From Allobosea sp. (GTDB lineage: Bacteria > Pseudomonadota > Alphaproteobacteria > Rhizobiales > Kaistiaceae), in NCBI GenBank assembly GCA_017307955.1, contig JAFKFV010000017.1:94508-158507 (forward strand): 64,000 nt of DNA, read 5' to 3'. The position numbers were made by a program, and so were the translations under genes. Below the pieces are notes generated by a model. The model made no database searches, was not told where the DNA came from, and was given only the letters and a program-made list of their open reading frames with translations. This document shows positions 53,439-63,547 of this stretch, one piece after another (positions within the stretch are counted from its first letter, which is position 1; the number at the start of each line of letters is the position of its first letter).

Positions 53439-54320
53439 TCATGCGCCCACCGGCACGACATCGACGGCGACATCGAGCGTATGGTCGCCCGAGGTGACGA
53501 TCACGCCATCGGCCGGCGCGGCATCGGAATAGTCGCGGCCGACGGCCAGGACGACATGATCTTCGGCGGCGAAGACGCCGTTGGTCGGGTCGAGACCGAC
53601 CCAGCCGGTCTCGCGGCCACACCAGACCGCGACCCAGGCATGCGTTGCGTCGGCGCCTTCGAGACGCGGCCGCCCCGGCGGCGGCTCGGTGCGCAGGAAG
53701 CCGGAGACATAGGCAGCGGGAAGGCCGATCGTGCGCAGCCCCGCGATCATCACGTGCGCGAAATCCTGGCAGACGCCGGCCTTCTGCGCGAAGGCGACGG
53801 CGGGCAGCGTCGTCACGTCGGTCGCGGACGGGTCGTATTTGAAATCGGCCTTGATCCGCTTGGTCAGATCGAAGGCGCCGTCGAGGATCGGCCGGCCGGG
53901 CGGGAAGCTCTTGCGCACATAGGCGGCGATCTCCTCGTCCAGCGCCACGAGACGGCTCGGAAACAGGAAATGCACCGGCGATAGCGGGCCGAGATCCGAT
54001 TCGGCGACCGCGTTGCGGCGGATCAGTTCGAAGGGCGGCGAGAGCATCGGCAGCGGCGCCTCGGTGGCCTCGACCAGCACGCGGGCGCGCGTCTCGAGCC
54101 GCAACTCGCTGTGCGGGAAGGAGAAGGCGACGGTCGTCAGCCAGTTGCCGAAGAAGTCGCGCGTATCGTGACGCTCGGTCGGCTGCGGGCGGATCGAGAG
54201 TTCGCAGGCGACGACGCGCTGCCCGGGGCGATCGACGGGAAGCAGGCGCAGCACCTGGCGCGCGAACGGCACCGGCGAGGCGTAGCTGTATTCGGTCACC
54301 TGACGGATGTCGTAAAGCAC
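53439..54320 (-). CDS. Transglutaminase-like cysteine peptidase/ligase
   Basis: 293 residues. N-terminal beta domain (YDIRQVTEYSYASPVPFARQ) typical of bacterial transglutaminase-like proteins, then the core with Cys184 in GVCQDFAHVMIAGL, His227 in DATHAWVAVW and Asp244 in GLDPTNGV. The triad could hydrolyse or form amide bonds. No signal peptide. It is the last gene of a three-gene unit, six bases after the ATP-grasp gene. The family belongs to COG1305. Confidence 0.9.
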   Translation of the reverse strand: MLYDIRQVTEYSYASPVPFARQVLRLLPVDRPGQRVVACELSIRPQPTERHDTRDFFGNWLTTVAFSFPHSELRLETRARVLVEATEAPLPMLSPPFELIRRNAVAESDLGPLSPVHFLFPSRLVALDEEIAAYVRKSFPPGRPILDGAFDLTKRIKADFKYDPSATDVTTLPAVAFAQKAGVCQDFAHVMIAGLRTIGLPAAYVSGFLRTEPPPGRPRLEGADATHAWVAVWCGRETGWVGLDPTNGVFAAEDHVVLAVGRDYSDAAPADGVIVTSGDHTLDVAVDVVPVGA

Positions 54321-54326
54321 GAGTGG

Positions 54327-56834
54327 CTAGTCCCCGCCCTCGACCGGCGGCGCAGGCCGGCGATGGGTGAAATAGGCGAGCGCAATCTCGTCGGAGATGC
54401 GCATCAGCGTCTGCTCGTAGCCGATGATCGTGTCGGCATCGAGGACGGCCGCGTCGGCGGTCTCGAGTTCGGAGGCGAGGCGCGAGGCGAGCCGGTCGGC
54501 CGGGGCGAGGATGCCGGCCGGGGCATGGCCGGGGAGGCTCGACAGCGAATGGCGCACCCGCTCGGCCTGGAAGGCGAGCGCGCGCGGATTGCCGGCATCG
54601 AGCAGGACGAGATCGAGCGCCGGCACCCGCGCCGCCTGCATCACATAGCGGATTCGATAGGTGATCTGGCTGTCGGCGATCTCGAGCAATGCGTCGAGTT
54701 CGGCGCCGCCTGTGCCGAGGCCGCAGAGCCGCGCGGCGCGGGCGACCGCGAGGCCGCGATCGATGCGGCGGCCCATCTCCAGGAACCGCCAGCCATTGTG
54801 GCGGACCATGTTCTCTTGTGCGAGGCCGGAGAAGGCGGCGACGATCCTGAGCGCTTCGCTGGCCCGCTCATGCATGTCGCTGCCGGTATGGGCGGCGAGC
54901 GGACGGTTGAGCAGGATTTCGAGATCGGCAACCGCGCGCCAGGCATCGGGCGACAGGCGGTCGCGGATGACCGAGGCCGCGCGGCGCGAGGCCTCGGCGA
55001 GGCGCGGGGCCGTGTTGAAATTCTCGCGGTCGGTGAGGGCGGCGAGTGCGAGGCGCGCCGGCTGGGCAGGCCCCTTCTCGAAATCGGCCGCGCCGGACGA
55101 GGTCAGGATCGTGACGAGCCGCGACACTGCGCCGCTGCCGGCCTCCACATCGACCAGACGGCGGGCGATGGCGCGCACGACGCGCAGCGCCTGCTCGGTA
55201 CGCTCGACATAGCGGCCGAGCCAGAAGAGGTTCTCCGCCGCGCGGCTCGGCAGGGTCGAGGTCGCCCGGCGCAGCGCTACCTTGTCGGGCGAGGCGAGCA
55301 GCGTCGTCTCGGCGACCGGGCCGTCGGAGAGCACCCAGACATCGGCGGAGGTGCCGCCCTGCTGCAGCGTGACGGCGCGCGCGTCGGCCCGGTCCGAGAT
55401 GCGGCAGAAGCCGCCCGGCATGACCTTCCAGCCATCCGCCGTCTGCGCCACATAGAGCCTCAGGATCGAAGGCCGCGGCTCCAGCCGGGCGTCCTCGCCC
55501 TCCCCGCGCCAGACCGGCGTCGTCGAGAGCGTCACCGCTTCCTGGCCGACATAGTCCTGGCCGCGCCGCGAGATGGCGTCGATCAGCTTCGCCTTGTCCT
55601 CGGGCGAGAGATTGGCGCCGAGCACCGGCCCGCGCGACAGGATGCCGGGCAGCGTCGGGGCGAGAGCCGGCGCGATCACCATGCGGTCGAACTCAGCCAC
55701 GACATGGTCGCGCTCCAGCGTCTGGCCGCACCACCAGGTGGCGACATTCGGCAGGATCAGTTTCTCGCCGAGGATGCGCTCGGCGAGGCCGGGCAGGAAG
55801 CCCATCATAGCCCGCGCCTCGACGACGCCGGAGCCGAGCGCATTGGCGATCACGACATTGCGCCGCCGCACCGCGCCGGCGAGGCCCGGCACGCCGAGCC
55901 GCGAGGCGGGGTTCAGCTCCAGGGGATCGGCGAAATCGGCGTCGAGGCGGCGCAGCAGCACGTCGGTGCGCTTCAGCCCGGTGATGGTGCGCATGTAGAC
56001 CGTGTCGTCGCGCACCGTCAGGTCCTCGCCCTCGACCAGCACGAAGCCGAGATAGCGGGCGAGATAGGCGTGCTCGAAATAGGTCTCGTTGAGAGGGCCG
56101 GGCGTCAGCAGCGCGACGCGCGTCTCCTCGTGGCGGTTGAGGGCGTTGAGGCCGGCGCGGAAGGCCTGGAAGAAGCCCGCCAGCCGTTCGACATTGAAGG
56201 CGCGGTAGATGTCGGGCAGCGCCTGCGCCAGCGCGATGCGGTTTTCCAGCGCGTAGCCGGCGCCGGACGGCGCCTGCGTCCGGTCGGAGACCACCCACCA
56301 GTCGCCATCGGGGCCGCGGCCGACATCGACGGCATAGATGCGCAGATGATGCCCGCCGACCGGCTCCGACCCGACCAGCGGCCGCAGGAATTCCGGGCTG
56401 CCGGCGATGATCGAGGCCGGCAGCGCGCCGTCGGCGGCGAGGCGGCCCTCGCCATAGGCATCGCCGAGGACCGCGTCGAGCAGCCGGGCGCGCTGGATGA
56501 GCCCCGCCTCCAGCTGGCGCCATTCCTCCGGCGCGATCAGGAAGGGCACATGGGCGAGCGGCCAGGGACGTTCGTCGCCATTCTCGGCGCCATAGACGCG
56601 GAGCACGACGCCCGATTCGGCGAGATGACGGTCGGCGAGCGAGAAACGGTGCTGCAATTCGCGTCCGCCGAGCTCCGCCATGGTCTGCACGAAACGCTGC
56701 CAATGCGGACGGATGCGGCCGTCGCGGCCGATCAGCTCGTCGGACACGCCCGGCAGCGGCCGGTAATTGCCGACGAGCCGCGCCGCCCGCTCGGCGACGG
56801 CCCTGGAACGGCGGAGATTCTCGCGCGGCGGCAC
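54327..56834 (-). CDS. Fused circularly permuted ATP-grasp and alpha-E domain protein
   Basis: 835 residues. The first ~480 form a circularly permuted ATP-grasp domain (LRIYAVDVGRGPDGDWWVVS, TPGPLNETYFEHAYLARYLG, TVYMRTITGLKRTDVLLRR, LELNPASRLGVPGL). The remaining ~300 are the alpha-E helical domain, which starts at LPSRAAENLFWLGRYVERTE. In many genomes these are separate proteins (COG2308, COG2307). Such ATP-grasp proteins are predicted to form peptide-like amide bonds; substrate and product are unknown. Seven bases after the DUF2126 gene. Confidence 0.92.
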   Translation of the reverse strand: MPPRENLRRSRAVAERAARLVGNYRPLPGVSDELIGRDGRIRPHWQRFVQTMAELGGRELQHRFSLADRHLAESGVVLRVYGAENGDERPWPLAHVPFLIAPEEWRQLEAGLIQRARLLDAVLGDAYGEGRLAADGALPASIIAGSPEFLRPLVGSEPVGGHHLRIYAVDVGRGPDGDWWVVSDRTQAPSGAGYALENRIALAQALPDIYRAFNVERLAGFFQAFRAGLNALNRHEETRVALLTPGPLNETYFEHAYLARYLGFVLVEGEDLTVRDDTVYMRTITGLKRTDVLLRRLDADFADPLELNPASRLGVPGLAGAVRRRNVVIANALGSGVVEARAMMGFLPGLAERILGEKLILPNVATWWCGQTLERDHVVAEFDRMVIAPALAPTLPGILSRGPVLGANLSPEDKAKLIDAISRRGQDYVGQEAVTLSTTPVWRGEGEDARLEPRPSILRLYVAQTADGWKVMPGGFCRISDRADARAVTLQQGGTSADVWVLSDGPVAETTLLASPDKVALRRATSTLPSRAAENLFWLGRYVERTEQALRVVRAIARRLVDVEAGSGAVSRLVTILTSSGAADFEKGPAQPARLALAALTDRENFNTAPRLAEASRRAASVIRDRLSPDAWRAVADLEILLNRPLAAHTGSDMHERASEALRIVAAFSGLAQENMVRHNGWRFLEMGRRIDRGLAVARAARLCGLGTGGAELDALLEIADSQITYRIRYVMQAARVPALDLVLLDAGNPRALAFQAERVRHSLSSLPGHAPAGILAPADRLASRLASELETADAAVLDADTIIGYEQTLMRISDEIALAYFTHRRPAPPVEGGD

Positions 56835-56841
56835 GGCGGCC

Positions 56842-59800
56842 CTAGATCCCTGCCGGCCGGCGGAGATCCAGCGTCAGCGGGAACTCCGGCGACGGCGCCT
56901 CGGCGGGCGGCAGCAGCGCGCCGCCGGTCATGCCGATCGATTCGAACCGCGCAAGGCGGCGCGCCTCCGCCTCGTAGGAGTTGACCGGGAAGGTATCGTA
57001 GTTGCGGCCACCCGGATGGGCGACATGATAGATGCAGCCGCCGAGCGAGCGGCCCGACCAGGTGTCGACAAGATCGAAGACGAGCGGCGCATGGACCGGG
57101 ATGGTCGGATGCAGGCCCGAGGCCGGCTGCCAGGCCTTGTAGCGCACGCCGGCGACGAAGCTCCCCGAGACTCCGGCGCTCGTCATCGGCATCCGCCTGC
57201 CATTGCAGGCGACGGCGTAGCGGCGCGGGTCGAAACCGTCGACCTTCACCTGCAGTCGCTCGACCGAGGAATCGACATAGCGGACGGTGCCGCCGATCGC
57301 GCCCTCCTCGCCCAGCACATGCCAAGGCTCCAGCGCCTGCCGCAGTTCCAGCCGCACGCCCTGGCGCTCGACGACGCCGCAGAACGGGAAGCGGAACTCG
57401 CGCTGCGCCTCGAACCAGACCGGATCGAAGGGGTAGCCGGCATTGCGGAGGTCCGAGAGGACATCGAGGAAATCGGCCCACACGAAATGCGGCAGCATGA
57501 ACCTATCATGCAGCTGCGTGCCCCAGCGGACCAGCGAGCCCTGCTGCGGCTGGCGCCAGAACCACGAGATGAGCGCACGGAGGAGCAATTGCTGCGCGAG
57601 GCTCATCCGGTAGTCCGGCGGCATCTCGAAGGAGCGGAACTCGACGAGGCCGAGCCGGCCGGTCGGGCCGTCCGGCGAATAGAGCTTGTCGATGCAGATC
57701 TCGGCGCGGTGGGTGTTGCCGGTCACGTCGACGAGCAGGTTGCGGAACAGGCGATCGACCAGCCAGGGCGGAGGCGGCGCGCCCCAGCCGGGCGGCGACA
57801 CCTTGGCCATCGCGATCTCGAGCTCGTAGAGCTGATCGTGCCGGGCCTCGTCGATCCGCGGCGCCTGGCTGGTCGGCCCGATGAAGAGGCCCGAGAACAG
57901 GTAGCTGAGCGAGGGGTGGCGCTGCCAGTAGAGGACGAGGCTCTTCAGGAGGTCCGGCCGGCGAAGGAAGGGACTGTCGGCCGGATGGGCGCCGCCGACC
58001 ACGACATGATTGCCGCCGCCGGTGCCGGTGTGGCGGCCGTCGGTCATGAACTTCTCAGTGCCGAGCCGCGCCTGGCGGGCGTCGTCATAGAGATCGCGCG
58101 TGGTGGCGACGCATTGCGTCCAGCCGGCCGAGGGATGGATATTGACTTCGATGACGCCCGGATCGGGCGTGACCTTGATGACGTCGAGGCGCGGATCGAT
58201 CGGCGGCGGATAGCCTTCGACATGCACCTTGAGGCCGAGCGCGGAGGCCGAGGCCTCGACCGAGGCGAGGAGCTCCAGATAGTCCTCCAGCCGCTCGGTC
58301 GGCGGCATGAACACGCAGAGCCGGCCGTCGCGCGGCTCGATCGACAGCGCCGTGCGCACCGCGCCGGTGCCGGTGAAATACTGGTCGACCTGCTCCGGCC
58401 GCTCCCGCTCCCGCGGCGTACGGGGCTGGGCGAGCTGCGCCGCGATCTCGTCCGGATCGGGCAGAGGCACATTGATCGAGCCGGGATCGGCCTGGATGAT
58501 AAAGGGATAGGACGAGGCCGGCACATAGGGCAGCGAGGAGAGCGGCAGGCGGAAGCCGACCGGGCTGTCGCCGGGGACGAGGAAGATGCGGCCGCGTCGC
58601 AGCGGCCAGCGCTCCGAGGCCCAGCGCCGCCGCGCCCGCGCCTTGGACTGCCAGCGCTGCACGGGCAGTACATAGCCTGAGGGGTTGGAGAGGCCGCGCT
58701 CGAAGACGCGGGCGATGCGGGCGCGAGCCTCGGCATCCTCGAGCTTCGAATCGGCCGTCGTCACATTCTCCGGCAGCTCCGCTTCCTTGAGGATCCAGTG
58801 CGCCGGATCCTCATAGGCGGGAATGACGAAGGCGCTCGGAATACCGAGCCGCTCGGAGAGGTCTTCCAGGAGTTCGCGGGCATGCTCGGGCGTGGCGCTC
58901 TCCTGCGGCGCCTCGCCGGCGATCAGCGCGGGATTCTGCCAGATCGGCTTGCCGTCCTTGCGCCAGTAGAGCGCGAAGGTCCAGCGCGGCAGGCTCTCGC
59001 CCGGATACCACTTGCCCTGGCCGTAATGCAGGAAACCGCCCGGCGCGAAGCGCTTCCTGAGCCTCCGGATGAGGTCGTCGGCGCGCTGGCGCTTGGTCGG
59101 GCCGACCGCGGCGGTGTTCCACTCCGCCGCCTGGTAGTCGTCGATCGAGACGAAGGTCGGCTCGCCGCCCATGGTGAGGCGGACATCATGGGCCTTGAGC
59201 TCGGCATCGACCTGATGGCCGAGCGCATCGAGCGCCGCCCAGCTCTCGTCGGAGAAGGGCAGCGTGACGCGCGGCTGCTCGGCGATGCGGTCGACTCGCA
59301 TCTCGAAGTCGAAGCTCGTCTCTGTCCCCGGCTCGGCCGAGAAGCCGCCGGTGATCGGCGCCGCCGAGCGGTAATGCGGCGTCGCGCAGAGCGGCAGGTG
59401 GCCTTCGCCGGTGAAGAGGCCGGAGGTCGGATCGAGACCGATCCAGCCGGCGCCGGGCACATAGACCTCGGCCCAGGCATGGAGGTCGGTGAAGTCGACT
59501 TCCGTGCCGGAGGGCCCGTCCAGCGCCGGGACATCCGGCTTCAACTGGATCAGATAGCCGGAGACGAAGCGCGCCGCGAGGCCGAGATGGCGGAGCGCCT
59601 GCACCAGCAGCCAGCCGGAATCGCGGCAGGAGCCGGAGGCATTGCGCAGCGTCTCCTCCGGCGTCTGGACGCCTGGCTCCATGCGGATCAGGTAGCGGAT
59701 GTCCTGCTGCAGGCGGCGGTTGATCTCGACGAGGAAGTCGACGATCTGCGTCGGCTCGCGCGAGATCGTCGCGAGAAAGCCGGTGAGCAGCGGCCCCGCC

Positions 59801-60165
59801 GGCTCCGGGACGAGATAGGCGGCGAGCTCCTCGGCCAGCGCCGGCTCGTAGGCGAAGGGAAATGTCTCGGCATAAGGTTCGACGAAGAAATCGAACGGGT
59901 TGTAGACCTCGAGCTCGGCGACGAGATCGACGGCGATCTCGAATTCGGTCGTCTTTTCCGGAAAGACCAGCCGCGCCTGCCAGTTGCCGTGCGGATCCTG
60001 CTGCCAGTTGATGAAATGGCCGGCCGGCTTCACCGAGAGCGAATAGCTCGGAACCTTGGTGCGGCAATGCGGCGCCGGGCGCAGGCGGACGACCTGGGGC
60101 CCGAGCGTGACCGGCTTGTCGTAGCTGTAGCGGGTGACGTGGCGGAGCGCTGCGAGGATCGACAT
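56842..60165 (-). CDS. Transglutaminase-like protein with C-terminal DUF2126
   Basis: 1107 residues. N-terminal beta region, then a transglutaminase core with Cys180 ([13 protein letters not shown]), His229 ([10 protein letters not shown]) and Asp245 (GLDPTSGL). From about residue 310 a large DUF2126 region follows, including [40 protein letters not shown] and [24 protein letters not shown] and GGNH motifs suggest a nucleotide- or substrate-binding ligase-like domain, but the activity is unproven. Family COG4196. First gene of the tight three-gene unit, preceded by a 126-base gap. Confidence 0.92.
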   Translation of the reverse strand: MSILAALRHVTRYSYDKPVTLGPQVVRLRPAPHCRTKVPSYSLSVKPAGHFINWQQDPHGNWQARLVFPEKTTEFEIAVDLVAELEVYNPFDFFVEPYAETFPFAYEPALAEELAAYLVPEPAGPLLTGFLATISREPTQIVDFLVEINRRLQQDIRYLIRMEPGVQTPEETLRNASGSCRDSGWLLVQALRHLGLAARFVSGYLIQLKPDVPALDGPSGTEVDFTDLHAWAEVYVPGAGWIGLDPTSGLFTGEGHLPLCATPHYRSAAPITGGFSAEPGTETSFDFEMRVDRIAEQPRVTLPFSDESWAALDALGHQVDAELKAHDVRLTMGGEPTFVSIDDYQAAEWNTAAVGPTKRQRADDLIRRLRKRFAPGGFLHYGQGKWYPGESLPRWTFALYWRKDGKPIWQNPALIAGEAPQESATPEHARELLEDLSERLGIPSAFVIPAYEDPAHWILKEAELPENVTTADSKLEDAEARARIARVFERGLSNPSGYVLPVQRWQSKARARRRWASERWPLRRGRIFLVPGDSPVGFRLPLSSLPYVPASSYPFIIQADPGSINVPLPDPDEIAAQLAQPRTPRERERPEQVDQYFTGTGAVRTALSIEPRDGRLCVFMPPTERLEDYLELLASVEASASALGLKVHVEGYPPPIDPRLDVIKVTPDPGVIEVNIHPSAGWTQCVATTRDLYDDARQARLGTEKFMTDGRHTGTGGGNHVVVGGAHPADSPFLRRPDLLKSLVLYWQRHPSLSYLFSGLFIGPTSQAPRIDEARHDQLYELEIAMAKVSPPGWGAPPPPWLVDRLFRNLLVDVTGNTHRAEICIDKLYSPDGPTGRLGLVEFRSFEMPPDYRMSLAQQLLLRALISWFWRQPQQGSLVRWGTQLHDRFMLPHFVWADFLDVLSDLRNAGYPFDPVWFEAQREFRFPFCGVVERQGVRLELRQALEPWHVLGEEGAIGGTVRYVDSSVERLQVKVDGFDPRRYAVACNGRRMPMTSAGVSGSFVAGVRYKAWQPASGLHPTIPVHAPLVFDLVDTWSGRSLGGCIYHVAHPGGRNYDTFPVNSYEAEARRLARFESIGMTGGALLPPAEAPSPEFPLTLDLRRPAGI

Positions 60166-60291
60166 CGGATCAGGGGGACCAGGTTGGAGCAGGCATGGGG
60201 CGGTGGTGCCTAAAGCAGGGACGCAACAAACGCGCCAGAGAGGGTGCGGCGCATTCGGCGCCGCGCCGTAAGCGAGAATGGGCCGGAAGGC

Positions 60292-61266
60292 TCATCCCTT
60301 CGCCACCGTGGAACGGAATTTCGAGGCGAGATATTCGCCGGAGCCGACGGTGGGATATTTCGCCGTTTCGCCGGGCGCAAGGCAGGTCGGGATGCAGTCG
60401 ATCGCGGCGTCCCAGTTCGGCTGGTGGAAGAAGGCGATCGACTGGCGGCGCGTCGGGCGGCCCGGCTGCGGCGGAGGCACGGCGACGCGGTGCAGCGTCG
60501 ACTTCCAGCGATCGTTGGTCCAGCGCTGCATCAGATCACCGATATTGATGACAAAGCTGTCGGGAAGCGCCGGCACCTTGACCCAGTTGCCGTCGAGACC
60601 AAGCACTTCGAGACCGCCGGGCGAATCCTCCTGTCTCAGGATCGTCAGCGAGCCATAGTCGGAATGGGCACCCGCACGCAGCTGGCCGGGTTCGGGCGGC
60701 GTGTCGACCTCGGGATAGTTGAGAAGCCGCAGCGCGCTCGCCTCGCGGTCGATGAAGCGGTCGAAATAGCTCTCTTCCAGCGACAGGGCCCGCGCGAAGA
60801 GCCGCATCAACCGGCCAGCCAGCGCCGACATCTCGGCATAATAGGCCATGACGGCGACACGGAAACCATCGCCGCCGAGCGGCCAGGGATTGGCGGAGAA
60901 CACGAAGGCTTCCGCGTCGTCGGCTGGCTTGTGGTCGAGACGGCGGAAGGCGGACGGGCCGAATGAGAAGGTCTCCTTCAGATCGGCCGGGCGGGCATCG
61001 CCAAGCGAGGCGGCCAGCGTCTCGCCCTTGACGGGGCTGTAGCCATAGGGATAGCCGGGATAGGGCATCGCCGCGGTCATCTTCTCGGCGAGCGGACGGT
61101 CGAAATAGGCGCGCGCCGCGGTCCAGCCCCGCTCCAGCGCGACAGGGTCGACGCCGTGTCCGGTGATCAGGAAGAATCCGGTCTCCTCGCAGGTCCGGCC
61201 GATCGCTTCCGCGACGGCTTCGCTGCCGCGCGGATCGGCAAGGTCGATGAGAGGAATGGACGTCAT
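60292..61266 (-). CDS. Isopenicillin-N-synthase-like Fe(II)/2-oxoglutarate oxygenase
   Basis: 324 residues from ATG 61266. DIOX_N-type N-terminus (IPLIDLADPRGSEAVAEAIG, then ETGFFLITGHGVD). Jelly-roll core with iron ligands His201-x-Asp203 (AGAHSDYGSLTIL) and His259 (STLHRVAVPP), and the Arg274-x-Ser276 substrate/2OG motif. The family oxidises peptides, flavonoids, amino acids or nucleobases. It lies upstream of the transglutaminase/ATP-grasp genes on the same strand, so may tailor their product. The 126-base gap leaves separate transcription possible. Confidence 0.9.
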   Translation of the reverse strand: MTSIPLIDLADPRGSEAVAEAIGRTCEETGFFLITGHGVDPVALERGWTAARAYFDRPLAEKMTAAMPYPGYPYGYSPVKGETLAASLGDARPADLKETFSFGPSAFRRLDHKPADDAEAFVFSANPWPLGGDGFRVAVMAYYAEMSALAGRLMRLFARALSLEESYFDRFIDREASALRLLNYPEVDTPPEPGQLRAGAHSDYGSLTILRQEDSPGGLEVLGLDGNWVKVPALPDSFVINIGDLMQRWTNDRWKSTLHRVAVPPPQPGRPTRRQSIAFFHQPNWDAAIDCIPTCLAPGETAKYPTVGSGEYLASKFRSTVAKG

Positions 61267-61352
61267 GACGGGCCCCGACTTGATCTTGATCGTCGGGACA
61301 AGATTATGGGCGTCGGCACGGCTTGGGAACTGCCATTCTGAGGTGCATGCAC

Positions 61353-62381
61353 ATGAATGAGGCAGCGTTGCCGCGGCGCATCGCGCTGATCGACGCCTGG
61401 CGCGGCATCGCGCTTGTCGCGATGATGACCTATCACGGCGCCTGGGACCTCGCATTCCTGCATCTCGCGCGCATCGACCCGTCGGGGTCCATGCCCTGGC
61501 GGATCTACGCCCACCTCATCGCCGGCACGTTCCTCTTCCTCGCCGGCGTCAGCCTCGTCCTGGCGACGCGCAGCGGCTTCCGCCTGAAGCCCTATCTGAA
61601 GCGGCTCGGCATGATCGTCGCCGGCGCGGCGCTGGTCTCGGTCGCCACCTATTTCGCCATGCCGCAGGGCTGGGTCTATTTCGGCATCCTGCACCAGATC
61701 GCGCTGGCGAGCGTCATTGCCCTGCCCTTCCTGCGGCTGCCACCTCTCCTGACGCTGGTCGTCGCGGGCCTCGTCGTCGCTTTGCCGCAGGTCTTCCGCT
61801 CGGACCTCTTCGATACGCCGGCGCTCTGGTGGACCGGACTCGCGCCGTTTCCGCACAATTCCTTCGATTATGTGCCGGTCTTTCCGTGGACGGCGGCGGT
61901 GCTTGCCGGCGTCGCCGCCGGACGGTTCATGGTCGCGAGCGGGCTCGACCGCCGCCTCGCTACACTCTGGCAGCCGACAGCATGGCCCGGCCGTCTGATG
62001 GCTTTTGCCGGCCGCCACAGCCTCGCCGTCTATCTCGTCCACCAGCCGATCATCTTCGGCGCACTGTTCCTCGTCGCGCAGCTCGTCGTGCCCAATGCGG
62101 CGGTCGACGGCGCGCGGGCGGACTGCGTCGATCGCTGTATCGCCGCGCGGGCGGACGAGGTCGGCTGCCACGCTTATTGCCGCTGCATGTTCGAGGACAT
62201 GGACAAAGCCGGGCTGATGAAGCCGATGCTCGACAACGCGCTGACGCCGGCGGACATGGACCGCGTACGCGGCATGGCGATGACCTGCACGGCGATCACG
62301 CTGCCGACGCCGGCGCCAGAGACGAGCCAGCCCGCGGATGGCGGCGCGGCCACTCCACGGGAAGGAAGTCCCTCACCCTGA
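61353..62381 (+). CDS. DUF1624 membrane protein with Cys-rich C-terminal tail
   Basis: 342 residues. ATG 61353 has GAGG nine bases upstream; ATG 61347 is an alternative. Eight or nine membrane helices; the N-terminal RRIALIDAWRGIALVAMMTYH and DLAFL match DUF1624/heparan-alpha-glucosaminide acetyltransferase-like proteins. After the last helix a soluble tail contains CVDRC, then GCHAYCRCMFEDM, five Cys with C-x3-C and C-x3-C-x-C spacing. The last codons (GSPSP) are supplied by a REP-like repeat. Function unknown. Confidence 0.8.
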   Translation: MNEAALPRRIALIDAWRGIALVAMMTYHGAWDLAFLHLARIDPSGSMPWRIYAHLIAGTFLFLAGVSLVLATRSGFRLKPYLKRLGMIVAGAALVSVATYFAMPQGWVYFGILHQIALASVIALPFLRLPPLLTLVVAGLVVALPQVFRSDLFDTPALWWTGLAPFPHNSFDYVPVFPWTAAVLAGVAAGRFMVASGLDRRLATLWQPTAWPGRLMAFAGRHSLAVYLVHQPIIFGALFLVAQLVVPNAAVDGARADCVDRCIAARADEVGCHAYCRCMFEDMDKAGLMKPMLDNALTPADMDRVRGMAMTCTAITLPTPAPETSQPADGGAATPREGSPSP

Positions 62382-62421
62382 CCCTCTCCCGCTCGACCCT
62401 CTCGCGCTGGCGGGAGAGGGG
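62370..62421. repeat. REP-like repeat, copy 3 (compact form)
   Basis: CCCTCACCCTGACCCTCTCC is followed within 25 bases by GGCGGGAGAGGGG. It is a shorter version of the repeats at 31974 and 47655, missing the GGGTGAGGGC right arm. It overlaps the last four codons and stop of the DUF1624 gene. Convergent position against the mutarotase gene; it may act as a bidirectional terminator. Confidence 0.75.
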
Positions 62422-62447
62422 ACGGCAGGAGGCGCCCTCGTCCTCCC

Positions 62448-62879
62448 TTACGGATCGATCACGCCCATCTTGAGGATGACGTTGCCGTAGAGGCGGCGTT
62501 CGCCGGTGGCGATGATGGCGAAGGACTGCTTGGCGCGCTCGTAAAAGGCGAAGCGCTCCAGCTTCTGCAGCTTGTAGCCGGGATCGCGGCGGTCGATGAC
62601 GTCCTGGAAGAGGGCGCAGACCGGCGGCACCGCGTCCGGATCGCCGACGACCTCCATGCGGATCGCCGTTTCGTCGGGCGCGAAGCGGTCGAGCGGCATC
62701 AGCGAGAGCACGGCGTCGGCGACGCGCACCGCGTCGTGGCCATCCATGCGGATCAGCCGCTTCGCCATGGCGACGGCGGGGAAATTGGCGTCGACGATGG
62801 TGATCTCGTCGCCATGGCCCATGGCGCGGAGCGCATGGATGAGTTCGGGTCCGATGATCGGATCGATGCCGCGCAGCAT
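62448..62879 (-). CDS. RbsD/FucU-family sugar mutarotase
   Basis: 143 residues from ATG 62879 with AGGAGG upstream. FucU-type features are MLRGIDPIIGPELIHALRAM, GHGDEITIVDANFP (His22 and Asp30 at the active site) and the C-terminal ERAKQSFAIIATGERRLYGN. It interconverts anomers of fucose or ribose-like sugars without metal. No fucose pathway genes are adjacent, so the physiological sugar is unknown. Confidence 0.9.
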   Translation of the reverse strand: MLRGIDPIIGPELIHALRAMGHGDEITIVDANFPAVAMAKRLIRMDGHDAVRVADAVLSLMPLDRFAPDETAIRMEVVGDPDAVPPVCALFQDVIDRRDPGYKLQKLERFAFYERAKQSFAIIATGERRLYGNVILKMGVIDP

Positions 62880-63043
62880 GTGGGTCGTTCCTCCTGTCGG
62901 CCGGTGCGTTGATTGCCCGGCCCTTCGTTGCGAGGCGCGGATGATCGGCGGGGCCGGGCATCGCGTCAACAAGCGGCGCGCCGTTTGAATCGCCCTCGCC
63001 TTCCGCTAAGACGTTTCTTTCCCGAGCCCAGGCGGAAGACCGC

Positions 63044-63508
63044 ATGATCTCCCAGAAGGCCAAATATGCGTTCAAGGCGCTGCTGCATCTGGCACGCCAG
63101 GAGAAGGGCGAGACGATCCAGATCGACGACATCGCCCGCCATGCCGGCGTGCCGCGCAAGTTCCTCGAGCATATCCTGCTCGATCTCAAGCATCGCGGCA
63201 TGATCGCCAGCCGGCGGGGCCGGGCGGGCGGCTATGTGCTGATCAAGGAGCCGGCGGAGATCACCATCGGCCAGGTGCTCCGGGCGATCGACGGGCCCAT
63301 CGCGCCGCTCGGCTGCATCTCGCGCACCGCCTATCAGCGCTGCGCCGACTGCGCGGACGAGGCGACCTGCGGCGTCCGCCGGTTGTTCGCCGGGGCCTAT
63401 GCGGCGCAGCTGCTTCTCTTCGACGCGACGACACTTGCCGATGCCCTCAGCGAAGAGTCGCCCCTCATCGACGAACCAGACGGGGTTTCGGCCGAGGCGG
63501 CATTCTAG
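63044..63508 (+). CDS. Rrf2-family transcriptional regulator
   Basis: 154 residues. N-terminal winged helix: ISQKAKYAFKALLHLARQ, recognition helix in AGVPRKFLEHILLDLKH, wing SRRGRAGGYVL. Four cysteines (91, 100, 103 and 109; CISRTAYQRC, ADC, TC) form a potential Fe-S or redox-sensing site. It is placed just before a sulfate-binding protein gene in the same direction, which fits a regulator of sulfate uptake or cysteine synthesis. Confidence 0.9.
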   Translation: MISQKAKYAFKALLHLARQEKGETIQIDDIARHAGVPRKFLEHILLDLKHRGMIASRRGRAGGYVLIKEPAEITIGQVLRAIDGPIAPLGCISRTAYQRCADCADEATCGVRRLFAGAYAAQLLLFDATTLADALSEESPLIDEPDGVSAEAAF

Positions 63509-63547
63509 GAACGATTTTCCATTCCACCGGCCCGCGAGACGGCTCCG

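Noticed and set aside
54111..56984. 957-codon plus-strand frame opposite the ATP-grasp/alpha-E gene
   Set aside because: Shadow frame with low-complexity basic and acidic composition, covering the end of one gene, all of another and the start of a third.
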